The notes below the pieces were generated by a model that did no database searches, was not told where the DNA came from, and worked only from the letters and a program-made list of their open reading frames with translations. A program made the translations under genes and the position numbers. A DNA stretch of 64,000 nt from Silvania hatchlandensis (lineage in GTDB: Bacteria > Pseudomonadota > Gammaproteobacteria > Enterobacterales > Enterobacteriaceae), in NCBI RefSeq assembly GCF_025564065.1, contig NZ_JAMGZK010000052.1:124001-188000 (forward strand). Reading direction: 5' to 3'. Positions 28,662 to 36,636 of this stretch are shown one piece after another (the stretch's first letter is position 1; every line of letters begins with the position of its first letter).

Positions 28662-28738
28662 CTGGGCCTCGGATTGCATTGTGTGTTATGTCCAATTGGG
28701 GCGAACAGGAAAATCGGGTGCAACGACAACCTGCGGTG

Positions 28739-29989
28739 TCATCGCTCCTGGAATGATTCACTAAGTGTTTTACGCAAAGGTTTAAGTAAAAAGTCCATCA
28801 GCGTGCGATCGCCGGTACGGATGTCGAGCTGAGATGTCATGCCCGGCAGGATGTCCAGCTGGCGACCCGTCGTACTGCGCACAAACTGTCCGTCTTCCTG
28901 ACGGTCTGACTGACCTTCTGCATGGTTTTTCAAACGAACATGGACGCGGTAGTAGATCTCCTCGCCACGTTGTGTGTTTTCCTTAAGGGTATCGGCCGAC
29001 ACATAAATCACTTCCCCCTGCAGTGCGCCATAAATGGTGTAATCGAAGGGATCAAGGCGGACGGTGGCCGGCAGCCCAACCTGCACGCGGGCAATATCAG
29101 CAGGCAGAACCTTAGCTTCAATGATGAGGGCATCATCTGACGGGACGATCTGCATGATCTCATCCCCGGCACGTAATACCCCACCCAGCGTGGTGACGCG
29201 GACGTTTTTGACTATCCCAGGCCCCATGGCCGTAAAGACCGTATCGTGCACCTGCTGGCGACGGCCGGCCATCTGTTGCAGTGTCTGGCTCAGTTCATCT
29301 TCTGCCTTGGTGAGATCGGCTCGCGAGTCATCTAAAAACTTATTGCGCCGACCCAGCAGGCGGGCACGGGCATCATTGAGATCGCGCTGCGCGTTAAGCC
29401 GCTCGCTGGTGCTAACATCGCCTGAGCGTTCAAGTCCGTTCACCAGGTTAAGCTTCTGATTGGCTAAATTCACCGCAGTTTGCAGGGCAGTGATATCTTC
29501 CTGCAGGCTCTGACGGCGTTGTAAAAACAGTGCACGTTCAATGTCTGCCTGCTCGCGCAATGCCGGGCCGGGATCGGAAGGGAAGCGGGGAGTTGACTGT
29601 CCCGTTGATTCTGCGCGAAGTCGGGCAATACGTGCCCTGAGACCGACGATACGCGCGTCCACTTCACCCGCCGCTGCCTCAACGCGGGTGGGATCGAGGC
29701 GAGCCAGAATCTGCCCCGCCTTAACATGGTCACCCTCTTTGACATGCAGCTCGGAAAGTACGCCCCCGTCCACGGTCTGGATGATCTGCACCCGACTGCT
29801 GGCGATAACTTCACCGTGTGCCCGGGCGACTTCATCAATGTGAAAATACATCGCCCATATGACAAAACCCAGCACCAGTGCGACGATGCTCCAGATAAGC
29901 CCGGCGGAGATTCGGCTACGGTGGTAGTTTTCAAGTCGATGCACGCGCGCGGCGTCAGCGACCTCGTCGTCAAACAGTTCAACGGCCAT
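28739..29989 (-). CDS. HlyD-family membrane fusion protein of a type I secretion system
   Basis: This 416-residue adaptor has one N-terminal membrane anchor at about residues 29-49 (SAGLIWSIVALVLGFVIWAM). The lipoyl-like motif GEVIASSRVQIIQTVDGGVL and EGDHVKAGQILARLDPT follow. A long coiled coil (about 85-240) comes next, then the beta-barrel return strand with LPADIARVQVGLPATVRLD and DYTIYGALQGEVIYVSADT. The end VRTGDR-like region with LLKPL matches LapC/AprE-type adaptors. It joins the inner-membrane ABC exporter to the TolC-like channel. The start overlaps the exporter gene by 11 bases with AGGAG upstream, and 77 bases separate the stop from the adhesin start. Confidence 0.9.
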   Translation of the reverse strand: MAVELFDDEVADAARVHRLENYHRSRISAGLIWSIVALVLGFVIWAMYFHIDEVARAHGEVIASSRVQIIQTVDGGVLSELHVKEGDHVKAGQILARLDPTRVEAAAGEVDARIVGLRARIARLRAESTGQSTPRFPSDPGPALREQADIERALFLQRRQSLQEDITALQTAVNLANQKLNLVNGLERSGDVSTSERLNAQRDLNDARARLLGRRNKFLDDSRADLTKAEDELSQTLQQMAGRRQQVHDTVFTAMGPGIVKNVRVTTLGGVLRAGDEIMQIVPSDDALIIEAKVLPADIARVQVGLPATVRLDPFDYTIYGALQGEVIYVSADTLKENTQRGEEIYYRVHVRLKNHAEGQSDRQEDGQFVRSTTGRQLDILPGMTSQLDIRTGDRTLMDFLLKPLRKTLSESFQER

Positions 29990-32204
29990 TAAGGACTCCT
30001 GCTGAATTTGATGCTGCTGGCATACGTGTTTTTACGTTCATTACCTCAACGGTGGGCCGGGAGGCCGTGGCGCGGGCCATCAGTCCTGGCATCACCTTGT
30101 CTGGCGCACCATCGCGTACGACGGTACCTTCCTGCACGACCAGTACGCGGGTGGCAAAATTAACGGCAGCCATCGGACGGTGAGTGGCGACGATGAGGAT
30201 ATCTTCTGGCTGCAGCCTGGCTTGCAAGGCTTTCCAGACCCGTGTCTCAGCTTCGCCATCAAGCGAGGCCGTCGGTTCATCCAGAAGCCAGATACGTGGA
30301 CGAGACATCAGCACACGTGCCAGGCCGACCAGCTGGCGCTGACCGCCAGAAAGACCCGAGCCACCTTCACTGATGGCCATATCCATTCCCAGCGGATTAC
30401 CGGCAGCCACCTGATCCAGCGCCAGATCGCGGGTGACCTCCGTCAGCGTGGTGTCGCTGACGGCACCCGCCAGCATAAGATTGCTGCGCAGCGTACCTTT
30501 GAAGAGCTGCACCGCTTGTGGCAGATAGCCAACCTGAGCGCTGACCAACTGGGGATCAATCTCCCACAAATCGGCATCTCCCAGACGCACGCGGCCCTCA
30601 CCGGGGCGATACAGCCCGGCCAGGATCTTCAGCAATGTCGATTTGCCGCCGCCAACGGGCCCTAACAGCAGAACGCGTTCACCGGCGTGAAAGTGGAGTG
30701 CGGGAATATTGAGTTGTTGTACCGGAGACTGCGGAAAGGCGAAGCGCAGCTTTTCCACACCAATATGTTGTGGCAGGCGATCGGGTAACAACAGGGTCTG
30801 TCCGGGGCGGCGCTCCGTAGGTTTGCGCAGCAGGTTGTTCACCATATCCAGCGCTTCTCTGACCTGCTGCCACTGCATCAGGTACTGAACGCCCTGACTC
30901 ACCGGCCCGATGACACGACCACCCAGAATACTGCACGCGACCATGCCCCCGGTGGTCAAATATCCTGCCTCGACGCCCCAGACTCCCACCACAATCCCCA
31001 TAACATACGCCAGCGTCGACAGACTGCCGGTGGTGTTAGTACAGAACTGGGTAAGCGATTTTTGCTGAATGCTGTAGCCCGCAATGGAATTACTGAGCGT
31101 CTGCCAGTCTTGTGCAAAGCGCCAGCCAGCATGACTGGCGCGCAGCGTCTCGGCGCCGCGAATACTGTCCACTAACAGGCCCAGACGCTCGTTGCTGCGA
31201 AGCATCTGTTGGCGCGTGAGGCGGCGTAAGCGCAGTCGGGTATACAGGCCAAGGGCCAGCGCGACAGGAAGCATTCCGAGGTAAACCCAGCCAACGGGCC
31301 CACCGATCAAACCAATAAGCCCGATAAACAGAAAGGCAAACGGTAGATCCACGATACCGAAGACCAGACCGGCAGAGACAACCTGGCGTACCGAATCCAG
31401 GGCCCCCACCTGTGCGGCCAGCGTGCCAAGACTGCCGGGCTGCTGGTCGAGTTGCAGGTGCAGCAGGTGTTCATAGACATGCTGGGAAAGGCGTTTATCC
31501 ACACTGCTGGCAACGCTGTCCATGATGCGGGCACGCAGTGTTTTAAGCAGCCAGTCCAGCCCCACAACCAGCACCATCCCCACCACCAGAGTGGTCAGTG
31601 TTGCCCAGGCCAGGGTGGGAACCACGCGATCGTAGACCTGCATCGCGAAGAGCGATGTGGGAATGGCCAGGATGTTCACCAGCAGCGTGGCGGCCACGAC
31701 CCGGAATACCCAGCTGCGGTCGCGCAACAGTTCTCGCCAGACCAGGCGCATGGCCGGGTTTTCGCTATCAGAGAGGTTCTCTGACTGTACATGTGAAGCC
31801 AGGCTGAACCAGAGTACCGCCGTTTCGTCACCCGCAGCCGTACCCGGCGCACCGGTCACAATGTCGTCTGGCGCCAGCGTTCGGGATTCGGCACCTTCAC
31901 GGGTCAGCGTAAGGGTATCGGTATTCCCGCCCTCAATGTGACGTTCGGCCAGCCACCATGCCTGTTCGTGCCACATCAGTGCCGGGAGATGGCGGGGATC
32001 AAATCGCCGCCAGGGAAGCAACGCCAGCCGGACATCTTTCATCCCCGCGTCCGACAGTAAACCGCGCACCTGATCCTGTGGGCGATCTGTCAGCGGAGGA
32101 ACGGTCTGCGCACGCGCATACGCCTGCGTTAATGCCGCTTTATTCACTGGGGCGTGTAGCTTGTCCAGCAGGGCCAGTAATTCAGAGAGAGGAACAGGTA
32201 TCAT
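29979..32204 (-). CDS. Type I secretion ABC exporter (LapB-like)
   Basis: A 741-residue inner-membrane exporter. Residues 1 to about 140 form a C39-like domain that lacks the usual peptidase cysteine motif, as in RTX and LapB exporters that bind but do not cut their substrate. Six membrane segments follow (around 170-440). The ATPase domain has Walker A LGPVGGGKSTLLKIL, signature GLSGGQRQLVGLARVL and Walker B IWLLDEPTASLDG. It exports the adhesin encoded two genes downstream. Its ATG shares one base with the stop of the TolC-like gene. Confidence 0.92.
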   Translation of the reverse strand: MIPVPLSELLALLDKLHAPVNKAALTQAYARAQTVPPLTDRPQDQVRGLLSDAGMKDVRLALLPWRRFDPRHLPALMWHEQAWWLAERHIEGGNTDTLTLTREGAESRTLAPDDIVTGAPGTAAGDETAVLWFSLASHVQSENLSDSENPAMRLVWRELLRDRSWVFRVVAATLLVNILAIPTSLFAMQVYDRVVPTLAWATLTTLVVGMVLVVGLDWLLKTLRARIMDSVASSVDKRLSQHVYEHLLHLQLDQQPGSLGTLAAQVGALDSVRQVVSAGLVFGIVDLPFAFLFIGLIGLIGGPVGWVYLGMLPVALALGLYTRLRLRRLTRQQMLRSNERLGLLVDSIRGAETLRASHAGWRFAQDWQTLSNSIAGYSIQQKSLTQFCTNTTGSLSTLAYVMGIVVGVWGVEAGYLTTGGMVACSILGGRVIGPVSQGVQYLMQWQQVREALDMVNNLLRKPTERRPGQTLLLPDRLPQHIGVEKLRFAFPQSPVQQLNIPALHFHAGERVLLLGPVGGGKSTLLKILAGLYRPGEGRVRLGDADLWEIDPQLVSAQVGYLPQAVQLFKGTLRSNLMLAGAVSDTTLTEVTRDLALDQVAAGNPLGMDMAISEGGSGLSGGQRQLVGLARVLMSRPRIWLLDEPTASLDGEAETRVWKALQARLQPEDILIVATHRPMAAVNFATRVLVVQEGTVVRDGAPDKVMPGLMARATASRPTVEVMNVKTRMPAASNSAGVLNGR

Positions 32205-33562
32205 CAGGGATGGCTCGCAGACGTGTTAGCTAATTGTGTGCCCGTGGGCAGGGCGCCAGTGGTATCGTCCATACGGCCCGTGCGTGCGGCCAGGCGCAGA
32301 GAGTCGGCCCGCCATGCCGATCGTGCCGATACCAGCGCTTGTTGTTGTTCGGTTAATTCACGCACGGCGTTGAGGACATCCAGCCAGCTCTTGTAGCCCG
32401 ATTCGTACTGGCGACGGAACGATGCCAGCGTGTCGCTGAGTTCGATGACAGACTGCTCATAACCGGCTATCAGCGTCTGGTTAGCATCACGCCGATCGAG
32501 CAACTGGCGTGTCTCAATCTCTTCGCTGTGGCGTTGTTGGGCCAGATCCTGTCGTGCGGACTCCACCCGCTCCAGTGCCGCGTTCTGCAGGCCGCGGTTC
32601 ACCAGTCCCAGACCTTCCATCGTGCCGGTCACAACAACATTGATCGTATTGTCATTTCTCTGGTTGGGGATACCCGAGTAGTCGTTGCGAGAGGCTTGCA
32701 GGGAGACGGTCGGCAGCGATGAGGTGCGCTGACGTTCCACATCCGTTTCGGCCAGCGTGACCCCCGCTTCGCGTGCTCGCACGCTCGCACTCTGCGCAAG
32801 GATTTGTTCCTGGATAGACTGAGCGGCAGGCAGTTTGAGGATGCTGCCAGGCACCGGCAGATCGCTTGCGATCGGCTCCTGAGTCAAGGATAACAGCGTG
32901 GATTCGGCGGTTAGCAGGTCCGATTTTGCCTGTTCGAACGAGGAACGTGCCTGCAACAATCGGGCCTTCGCCAGGCTGACATCAGCTGAAGAAGCCAGTC
33001 CCCCCTGCGCACGGCGCTGGATCTGTTCTTGCAACGCCTGATGGTTGTTAACGTTCGCTTCAGCAACGGTAAGACGCTCGCGTATACCCTGCACATTCGC
33101 GTAGGCCACTGCGGTCTCTTCCAGCAATTCACGACGCGCAGCCCAGGCCGTGGCTTGCTGAGCAACGGTGTCAGTGTCGGCGTAGTCAATGGCACTGTCG
33201 ATACGCCCAAACGCCCATAACGGTTGCGATACGCTCAGCGTGGTGGAACTGGAATCATTGTAACCCGAAATTTGCCCCGTCCCCGCGCTGGCCCCAAGCG
33301 TGGGCAAACGTGCCGCGCGGGCGCTGTCGGCGTTGGCCTCTTTGGAACGCACAAGCGCCTGCTGACTGGCCAGACCGGGGTGATGGAGCATTGTGCTCCG
33401 CAGTGCGGCAAACAAACCGCCCGGCGAGGTGTCGTCAGAAATATGCTGCGAGGGGGACGAAGGTGCCCTCGCCTGAGCCATCGTCACAGAAATGACAAAG
33501 GGTAAAGAAAGTATGATTGCAGGAAGGATGTGGCAACCGTAGCGACCTGGAAGAAACCCCAT
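32204..33562 (-). CDS. TolC-family outer membrane protein of the type I secretion system
   Basis: A 452-residue protein. The N terminus HILPAIILSLPFVISVTMAQA is a signal peptide. The mature part has the two-fold helical hairpin pattern of TolC proteins (NADSARAARLPTLGASAGTG, SSADVSLAKARLLQARSSFE, then ETDVERQRTSSLPTVSLQAS and ESGYKSWLDVLNAVRELTEQ). It is the first gene of the operon and would supply a dedicated outer-membrane channel. The ribosome site is weak; the ATG at 33562 is used as it gives a complete signal peptide. Confidence 0.88.
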   Translation of the reverse strand: MGFLPGRYGCHILPAIILSLPFVISVTMAQARAPSSPSQHISDDTSPGGLFAALRSTMLHHPGLASQQALVRSKEANADSARAARLPTLGASAGTGQISGYNDSSSTTLSVSQPLWAFGRIDSAIDYADTDTVAQQATAWAARRELLEETAVAYANVQGIRERLTVAEANVNNHQALQEQIQRRAQGGLASSADVSLAKARLLQARSSFEQAKSDLLTAESTLLSLTQEPIASDLPVPGSILKLPAAQSIQEQILAQSASVRAREAGVTLAETDVERQRTSSLPTVSLQASRNDYSGIPNQRNDNTINVVVTGTMEGLGLVNRGLQNAALERVESARQDLAQQRHSEEIETRQLLDRRDANQTLIAGYEQSVIELSDTLASFRRQYESGYKSWLDVLNAVRELTEQQQALVSARSAWRADSLRLAARTGRMDDTTGALPTGTQLANTSASHP

Positions 33563-33707
33563 TGACTGAAGAGACCTTTATTTAAGAAAGATTAAAAGAC
33601 CCGCCGATCATGATTTTTCTCAGGATATCCCGACATAACAATGAGTTGATAAATGGCACGGCCGGAATAACGTACAAGAAATAAGATAAACCTTATTGCT
33701 TTACGTA

Positions 33708-33737
33708 ATAATTACCGATCGGCAACATCCGTGTCAA
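33708..33737 (-). promoter_or_regulatory. Sigma-70-like promoter for the type I secretion operon
   Basis: On the minus strand TTGACA (33737-33732, perfect -35) is followed after 18 bases by AATTAT (33713-33708, 4 of 6 to the -10). It would start a transcript at about 33700 with a leader near 140 bases before the TolC-like gene. Confidence 0.6.
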
Positions 33738-33855
33738 GATGTGTAATCGTGTAATAAAAGCTGTAATTTATGGTTAATTAAGAAGATAAGTTCACTTAAC
33801 TCAAATATCCGCAGGGTGAGGGAAAAATATTATCGGCGGGCCATTAGATAAGTCA

Positions 33856-33916
33856 GTGAATAATGGGTCAGAACCAGAAAGTGGCAGTGGATAATGGGTC
33901 AAATCCGGAAGCGGCC
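33856..33916. repeat. Two-copy imperfect direct repeat of about 30 bp
   Basis: Copy 1 (33856-33886) and copy 2 (33887-33916) both read GTGRATAATGGGTCA followed by a diverged ACCAGAAAGTGGC or ATCCGGAAGCGGC. Short tandem copies like this occur inside the ends of some insertion sequences, such as the IS21 family, but no transposase remnant was recognised nearby. Confidence 0.65.
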
Positions 33917-34436
33917 GTGGCGTGGGAGGGTTGTTCGTCCAATTACGCAAGAGAGTGTCGCTGGCCCCTTAGAAGGCGTGACGCTTAATGGCAACCTCAA
34001 CTGTGACTTGATTCTGGTTAAGTACGGTTGAAACCAGGAGGTGAGAATTGGGCTTTGAGTTGATTTAGACAGGCTAATAAAGAGTTTGAATGGGCGCCGG
34101 TAAAAGGCGTCTAACCTGCGGTCTAAGACTTACAAGTTAGAGGGGTATTATTAAATCTATTGCTATCAGCTTTAATATATCTTTATCAAACAGTGTAATA
34201 AATATGCTGTTGCTTTTAGGGGGGTTATCTGTAGCTATAGGTTTTTGAATAAATATATCCTCCCCTGGGTAACTCCATAATGTATGCGTCGACTAATTAT
34301 TTACTGGTCGAGAAAACCTAATATCAGATACGGAACGATTAAAATACCGTCAATGACTTCTACTTATCTCAAATACAGCTAATGCTCAACGGGTGCATTG
34401 GGGGCTAATTTGCCTCTATCTGCGACTGAAGCGGGA

Positions 34437-34868
34437 CTATCTCTGTTTGCCCTCTTGCTGATTGATGAGCATAAAGGGCTTGAAAGCTCGAATCTGTAGC
34501 TCATGTAATGGCAACGTTTTTTTGTTCTGACCTGAAACCAACGTCAGGGAGGTGAAGCGTACGGTTAGGTCATCCTCGCAGACGGCTTCGCCTTCCAGAT
34601 AGGATGTCTGGTAGCGGGTTGCCTCCGAATCGCCAAACGCATCGACGTTCAGCGTATCGATGGCGACGACTACGCCTTGAGCATTCACCAGCTCTACACC
34701 AATCTCCAGCGGGCCCACCTCTGTCATACCGCTGTCCAGCATGAAGGTGGCGCTACACATCCCCTGATTTGCCCATACGGTGTTTGAGTGCCAAATTTCC
34801 AGCGCGCTGGCGGGTGCCACAAATAGCAGGCCAGCCAGCATTGAAACGACTTTGAGTGGTTGCTTCAT
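34437..34868 (-). CDS. Small secreted protein, IrmA-like
   Basis: A 143-residue protein with a signal peptide (MKQPLKVVSMLAGLLFVAPASA) and a mature part starting LEIWHSNTVWANQGMCSATF. The spaced cysteines (in MCSATF and AVCEDD), the FGDSEATRY motif and the beta-rich pattern resemble the IrmA family of secreted fibronectin-III-like proteins of enteric bacteria; this link is from memory of the family and is moderate. The start at 34868 has AGG seven bases upstream. A start at 34883 (overlapping the previous stop as TAATG) would only add five residues. It is the last gene of the srf cluster. Confidence 0.65.
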   Translation of the reverse strand: MKQPLKVVSMLAGLLFVAPASALEIWHSNTVWANQGMCSATFMLDSGMTEVGPLEIGVELVNAQGVVVAIDTLNVDAFGDSEATRYQTSYLEGEAVCEDDLTVRFTSLTLVSGQNKKTLPLHELQIRAFKPFMLINQQEGKQR

Positions 34869-34882
34869 CATATGACCTGTCA

Positions 34883-35359
34883 TTAATCGGCATATCCGTA
34901 GGTACCGTCGTCGCCGGTATCCGATTCCTGCACCAGATTTTCTCCACGATAAGTCTGCGTCAGGAACCCGCCGTTGGTGCACTCTTTTTTCATGAGCAAT
35001 TTGGCGTTTTTATAGACCTTCAGGCCGGTAAATTCCCAGCCTTTGCCTATGCCGCTGTACACCACATAGCTATATACGCCATTAATAAAGCGGTAATAGG
35101 AAGCACCGCCGCCTGAGAAGGCTACCTGTCCGGCGCGAACCTGGGTCTTATCCCCTTCGGATTTGGGCAGGGTCATTTCGACTTTATCGATCGAACCGTA
35201 GTAGTAGGTTGGTACGTCGTTATTGAGTCGCACGACCACCACCTTGCCATTGGATAAATCACAGTTGAAAAGCAGTTCAGGGTCAGGCGGCGCCGCAACG
35301 GCCTGGTTCATGAGCGTTGCCGTTGCCAGTAGGCTTAGGGCAATCAGTTTTGTTTTCAT
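34883..35359 (-). CDS. Secreted protein of unknown function in the srf cluster
   Basis: A 158-residue protein with a clear signal peptide (MKTKLIALSLLATATLMNQAVA) and a mature part rich in beta-strand-forming tyrosine and valine (RFINGVYSYVVYSGIGKGWE). Two cysteines (LFNCDLSNGK and MKKECTNGG) could form a disulfide. The family is not recognised. AGGAAA lies before the ATG. Its stop overlaps a possible upstream start of the IrmA-like gene, so the two small secreted proteins are probably made together. Confidence 0.7.
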   Translation of the reverse strand: MKTKLIALSLLATATLMNQAVAAPPDPELLFNCDLSNGKVVVVRLNNDVPTYYYGSIDKVEMTLPKSEGDKTQVRAGQVAFSGGGASYYRFINGVYSYVVYSGIGKGWEFTGLKVYKNAKLLMKKECTNGGFLTQTYRGENLVQESDTGDDGTYGYAD

Positions 35360-35415
35360 GGTGTTTTCCTGAGAAATAGAAACCTGCCGGGTCTGTGCCC
35401 GGCAGGTCGTGCACG

Positions 35416-35898
35416 TTACTGGGTCGCCAGGGTGGCTTGCAGATCGGCTAACTGGCCCTGCAGTTTTTGCAGCTCCATCTGTTTTTGCATGACAGAGTCG
35501 CTCGGTCGGTTTTGTGCCTCTTTGATACTTTTTTCGAGGTCGGCAACCTGTTTTTGCGCATCGGCGCGTCCGGCGGTTTTCGTTTTCAGCTGTGCCACCA
35601 GTTTATTCAGCGAGCTTTGCAGCGCCTGTTGCGACTGACGTTTGCTGGCAACGCTGGCGTTGCTCTGCGCTTTCTCTTTCTCAATGGCTTCGTTAACCGC
35701 TTTAAATTCCGCATTCAGAATTTGCTCGTGCGCGAGCGTGTTCTGTTTGTCATCCACGCGCTTATCCCAGGTACCGGAATAGTTGCAGTTAAATTTGGTG
35801 ACGATACTGACATCGCCCGTGGTCGGGTCGCAGTCGCGTGCATCCGTCGCACAGCCGCTCAACAGCAGCGCGCCAACGGCCAACAGTAAGTAACGCAT
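35416..35898 (-). CDS. Coiled-coil lipoprotein
   Basis: A 160-residue protein with the lipobox LLLSGC at residues 11-16. After a short Cys-containing head (DARDCDPTTGD, KFNCNYSGTWDKR), about 100 residues are heptad-rich coiled coil (NEAIEKEKAQSNASVASKRQ, QKQVADLEKSIKEAQNRP). Position +2 after the lipid cysteine is alanine, so outer-membrane sorting is expected. It is probably a periplasmic spacer or scaffold in the srf cluster and appears to be a shorter cousin of the next upstream lipoprotein. Confidence 0.72.
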   Translation of the reverse strand: MRYLLLAVGALLLSGCATDARDCDPTTGDVSIVTKFNCNYSGTWDKRVDDKQNTLAHEQILNAEFKAVNEAIEKEKAQSNASVASKRQSQQALQSSLNKLVAQLKTKTAGRADAQKQVADLEKSIKEAQNRPSDSVMQKQMELQKLQGQLADLQATLATQ

Positions 35899-35908
35899 TC
35901 TGCTCTCC

Positions 35909-36613
35909 TTAACCCACTTTCAGCGCGGTACGCTGGGTGTACAGGCTATCCAGCTCGCCCTGAAGGGAGCCGATTTTGTCATGCATCAGCGCAATTTTGC
36001 TGTCAAGGTTTTTAGTGTCGCTGCCGGTTTTATTCATACCCGCAGAGACGTCCTGCCACTGTTTTTCATGCTTTTTCATATCCGTGATGGTGTTACGCAG
36101 ATAGGCGATATTGGCATCTACTCCTTTAATCTGCTTCTGAACCGCGTCTTTTTTCGCGGTCTTTGCGGCCATCTCTTTTTCAATGCTGGCCAGCGTCTGT
36201 TTGTCGGACGCGATTACCGATTTGGCAACGTTAGTGGCGTTCTGAATACGGGCGTTTTCGCTTTCCACATCTTTGATTGCCGCGTCTAACTGCAGCTCTT
36301 GCGAGGCATACTTCTTACGCTGGTTATCCAGATAGGCGTTGGCACCGATCCCGACGCCGCAACCGGCAACCGCTGCCGCTGCCATACACACGGCTTTGTT
36401 ACTGGAGTTACTGACGGCACACGCCAGCGCACCCAGTGCCGCTCCGCCGGCGCAAGCCTGCCAGCCAGATTTGTTAAAAAACTCGACATCCTGATTATTG
36501 GCGAGACGTGGGTCTACGCCGCCGCCACTGCTGCTCCCCGTGCTTTGACAACCCACCAGAACCACCATCAGACCTGCAACTGCTGCTGTGCGTAATGCTT
36601 TAAAAGTAACCAT
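35909..36613 (-). CDS. Lipoprotein with glycine-zipper segment and coiled coil
   Basis: A 234-residue protein with lipobox VVLVGC at about residues 17-22, followed by QSTGSSSGGG. Residues 50-90 are a small-residue, cysteine-containing hydrophobic stretch (ACAGGAALGALACAVSN, AAAAVAGCGVGIGANAY) of the glycine-zipper kind, which could insert in or span a membrane. A long coiled coil follows (KQTLASIEKEMAAKTAKKDA, DSKIALMHDKIGSLQGELDS). The stop is 11 bases before the second lipoprotein gene. Together they may build a periplasmic structure. Confidence 0.72.
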   Translation of the reverse strand: MVTFKALRTAAVAGLMVVLVGCQSTGSSSGGGVDPRLANNQDVEFFNKSGWQACAGGAALGALACAVSNSSNKAVCMAAAAVAGCGVGIGANAYLDNQRKKYASQELQLDAAIKDVESENARIQNATNVAKSVIASDKQTLASIEKEMAAKTAKKDAVQKQIKGVDANIAYLRNTITDMKKHEKQWQDVSAGMNKTGSDTKNLDSKIALMHDKIGSLQGELDSLYTQRTALKVG

Positions 36614-36636
36614 TACCTACTATCTCCTTGTCAAAA

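Larger units (their letters stand above)
33563..34436. other. 874-base gap between the secretion operon and the srf cluster
   Basis: The stretch is clearly more AT-rich than its neighbours. It holds the promoter at 33708-33737 and the imperfect direct repeat at 33856-33916. I find no coding frame of convincing composition, no RNA gene and no clear terminator for the long srf transcript, which ends at 34437; only a 5-bp hairpin around 34379-34398 was seen. Low GC and the repeat suggest an old insertion point between the two large loci. Confidence 0.6.

Noticed and set aside
33917-34436. Possible short genes in the spacer before the secretion operon
   Set aside because: Short frames only, no ribosome site and no recognisable product.
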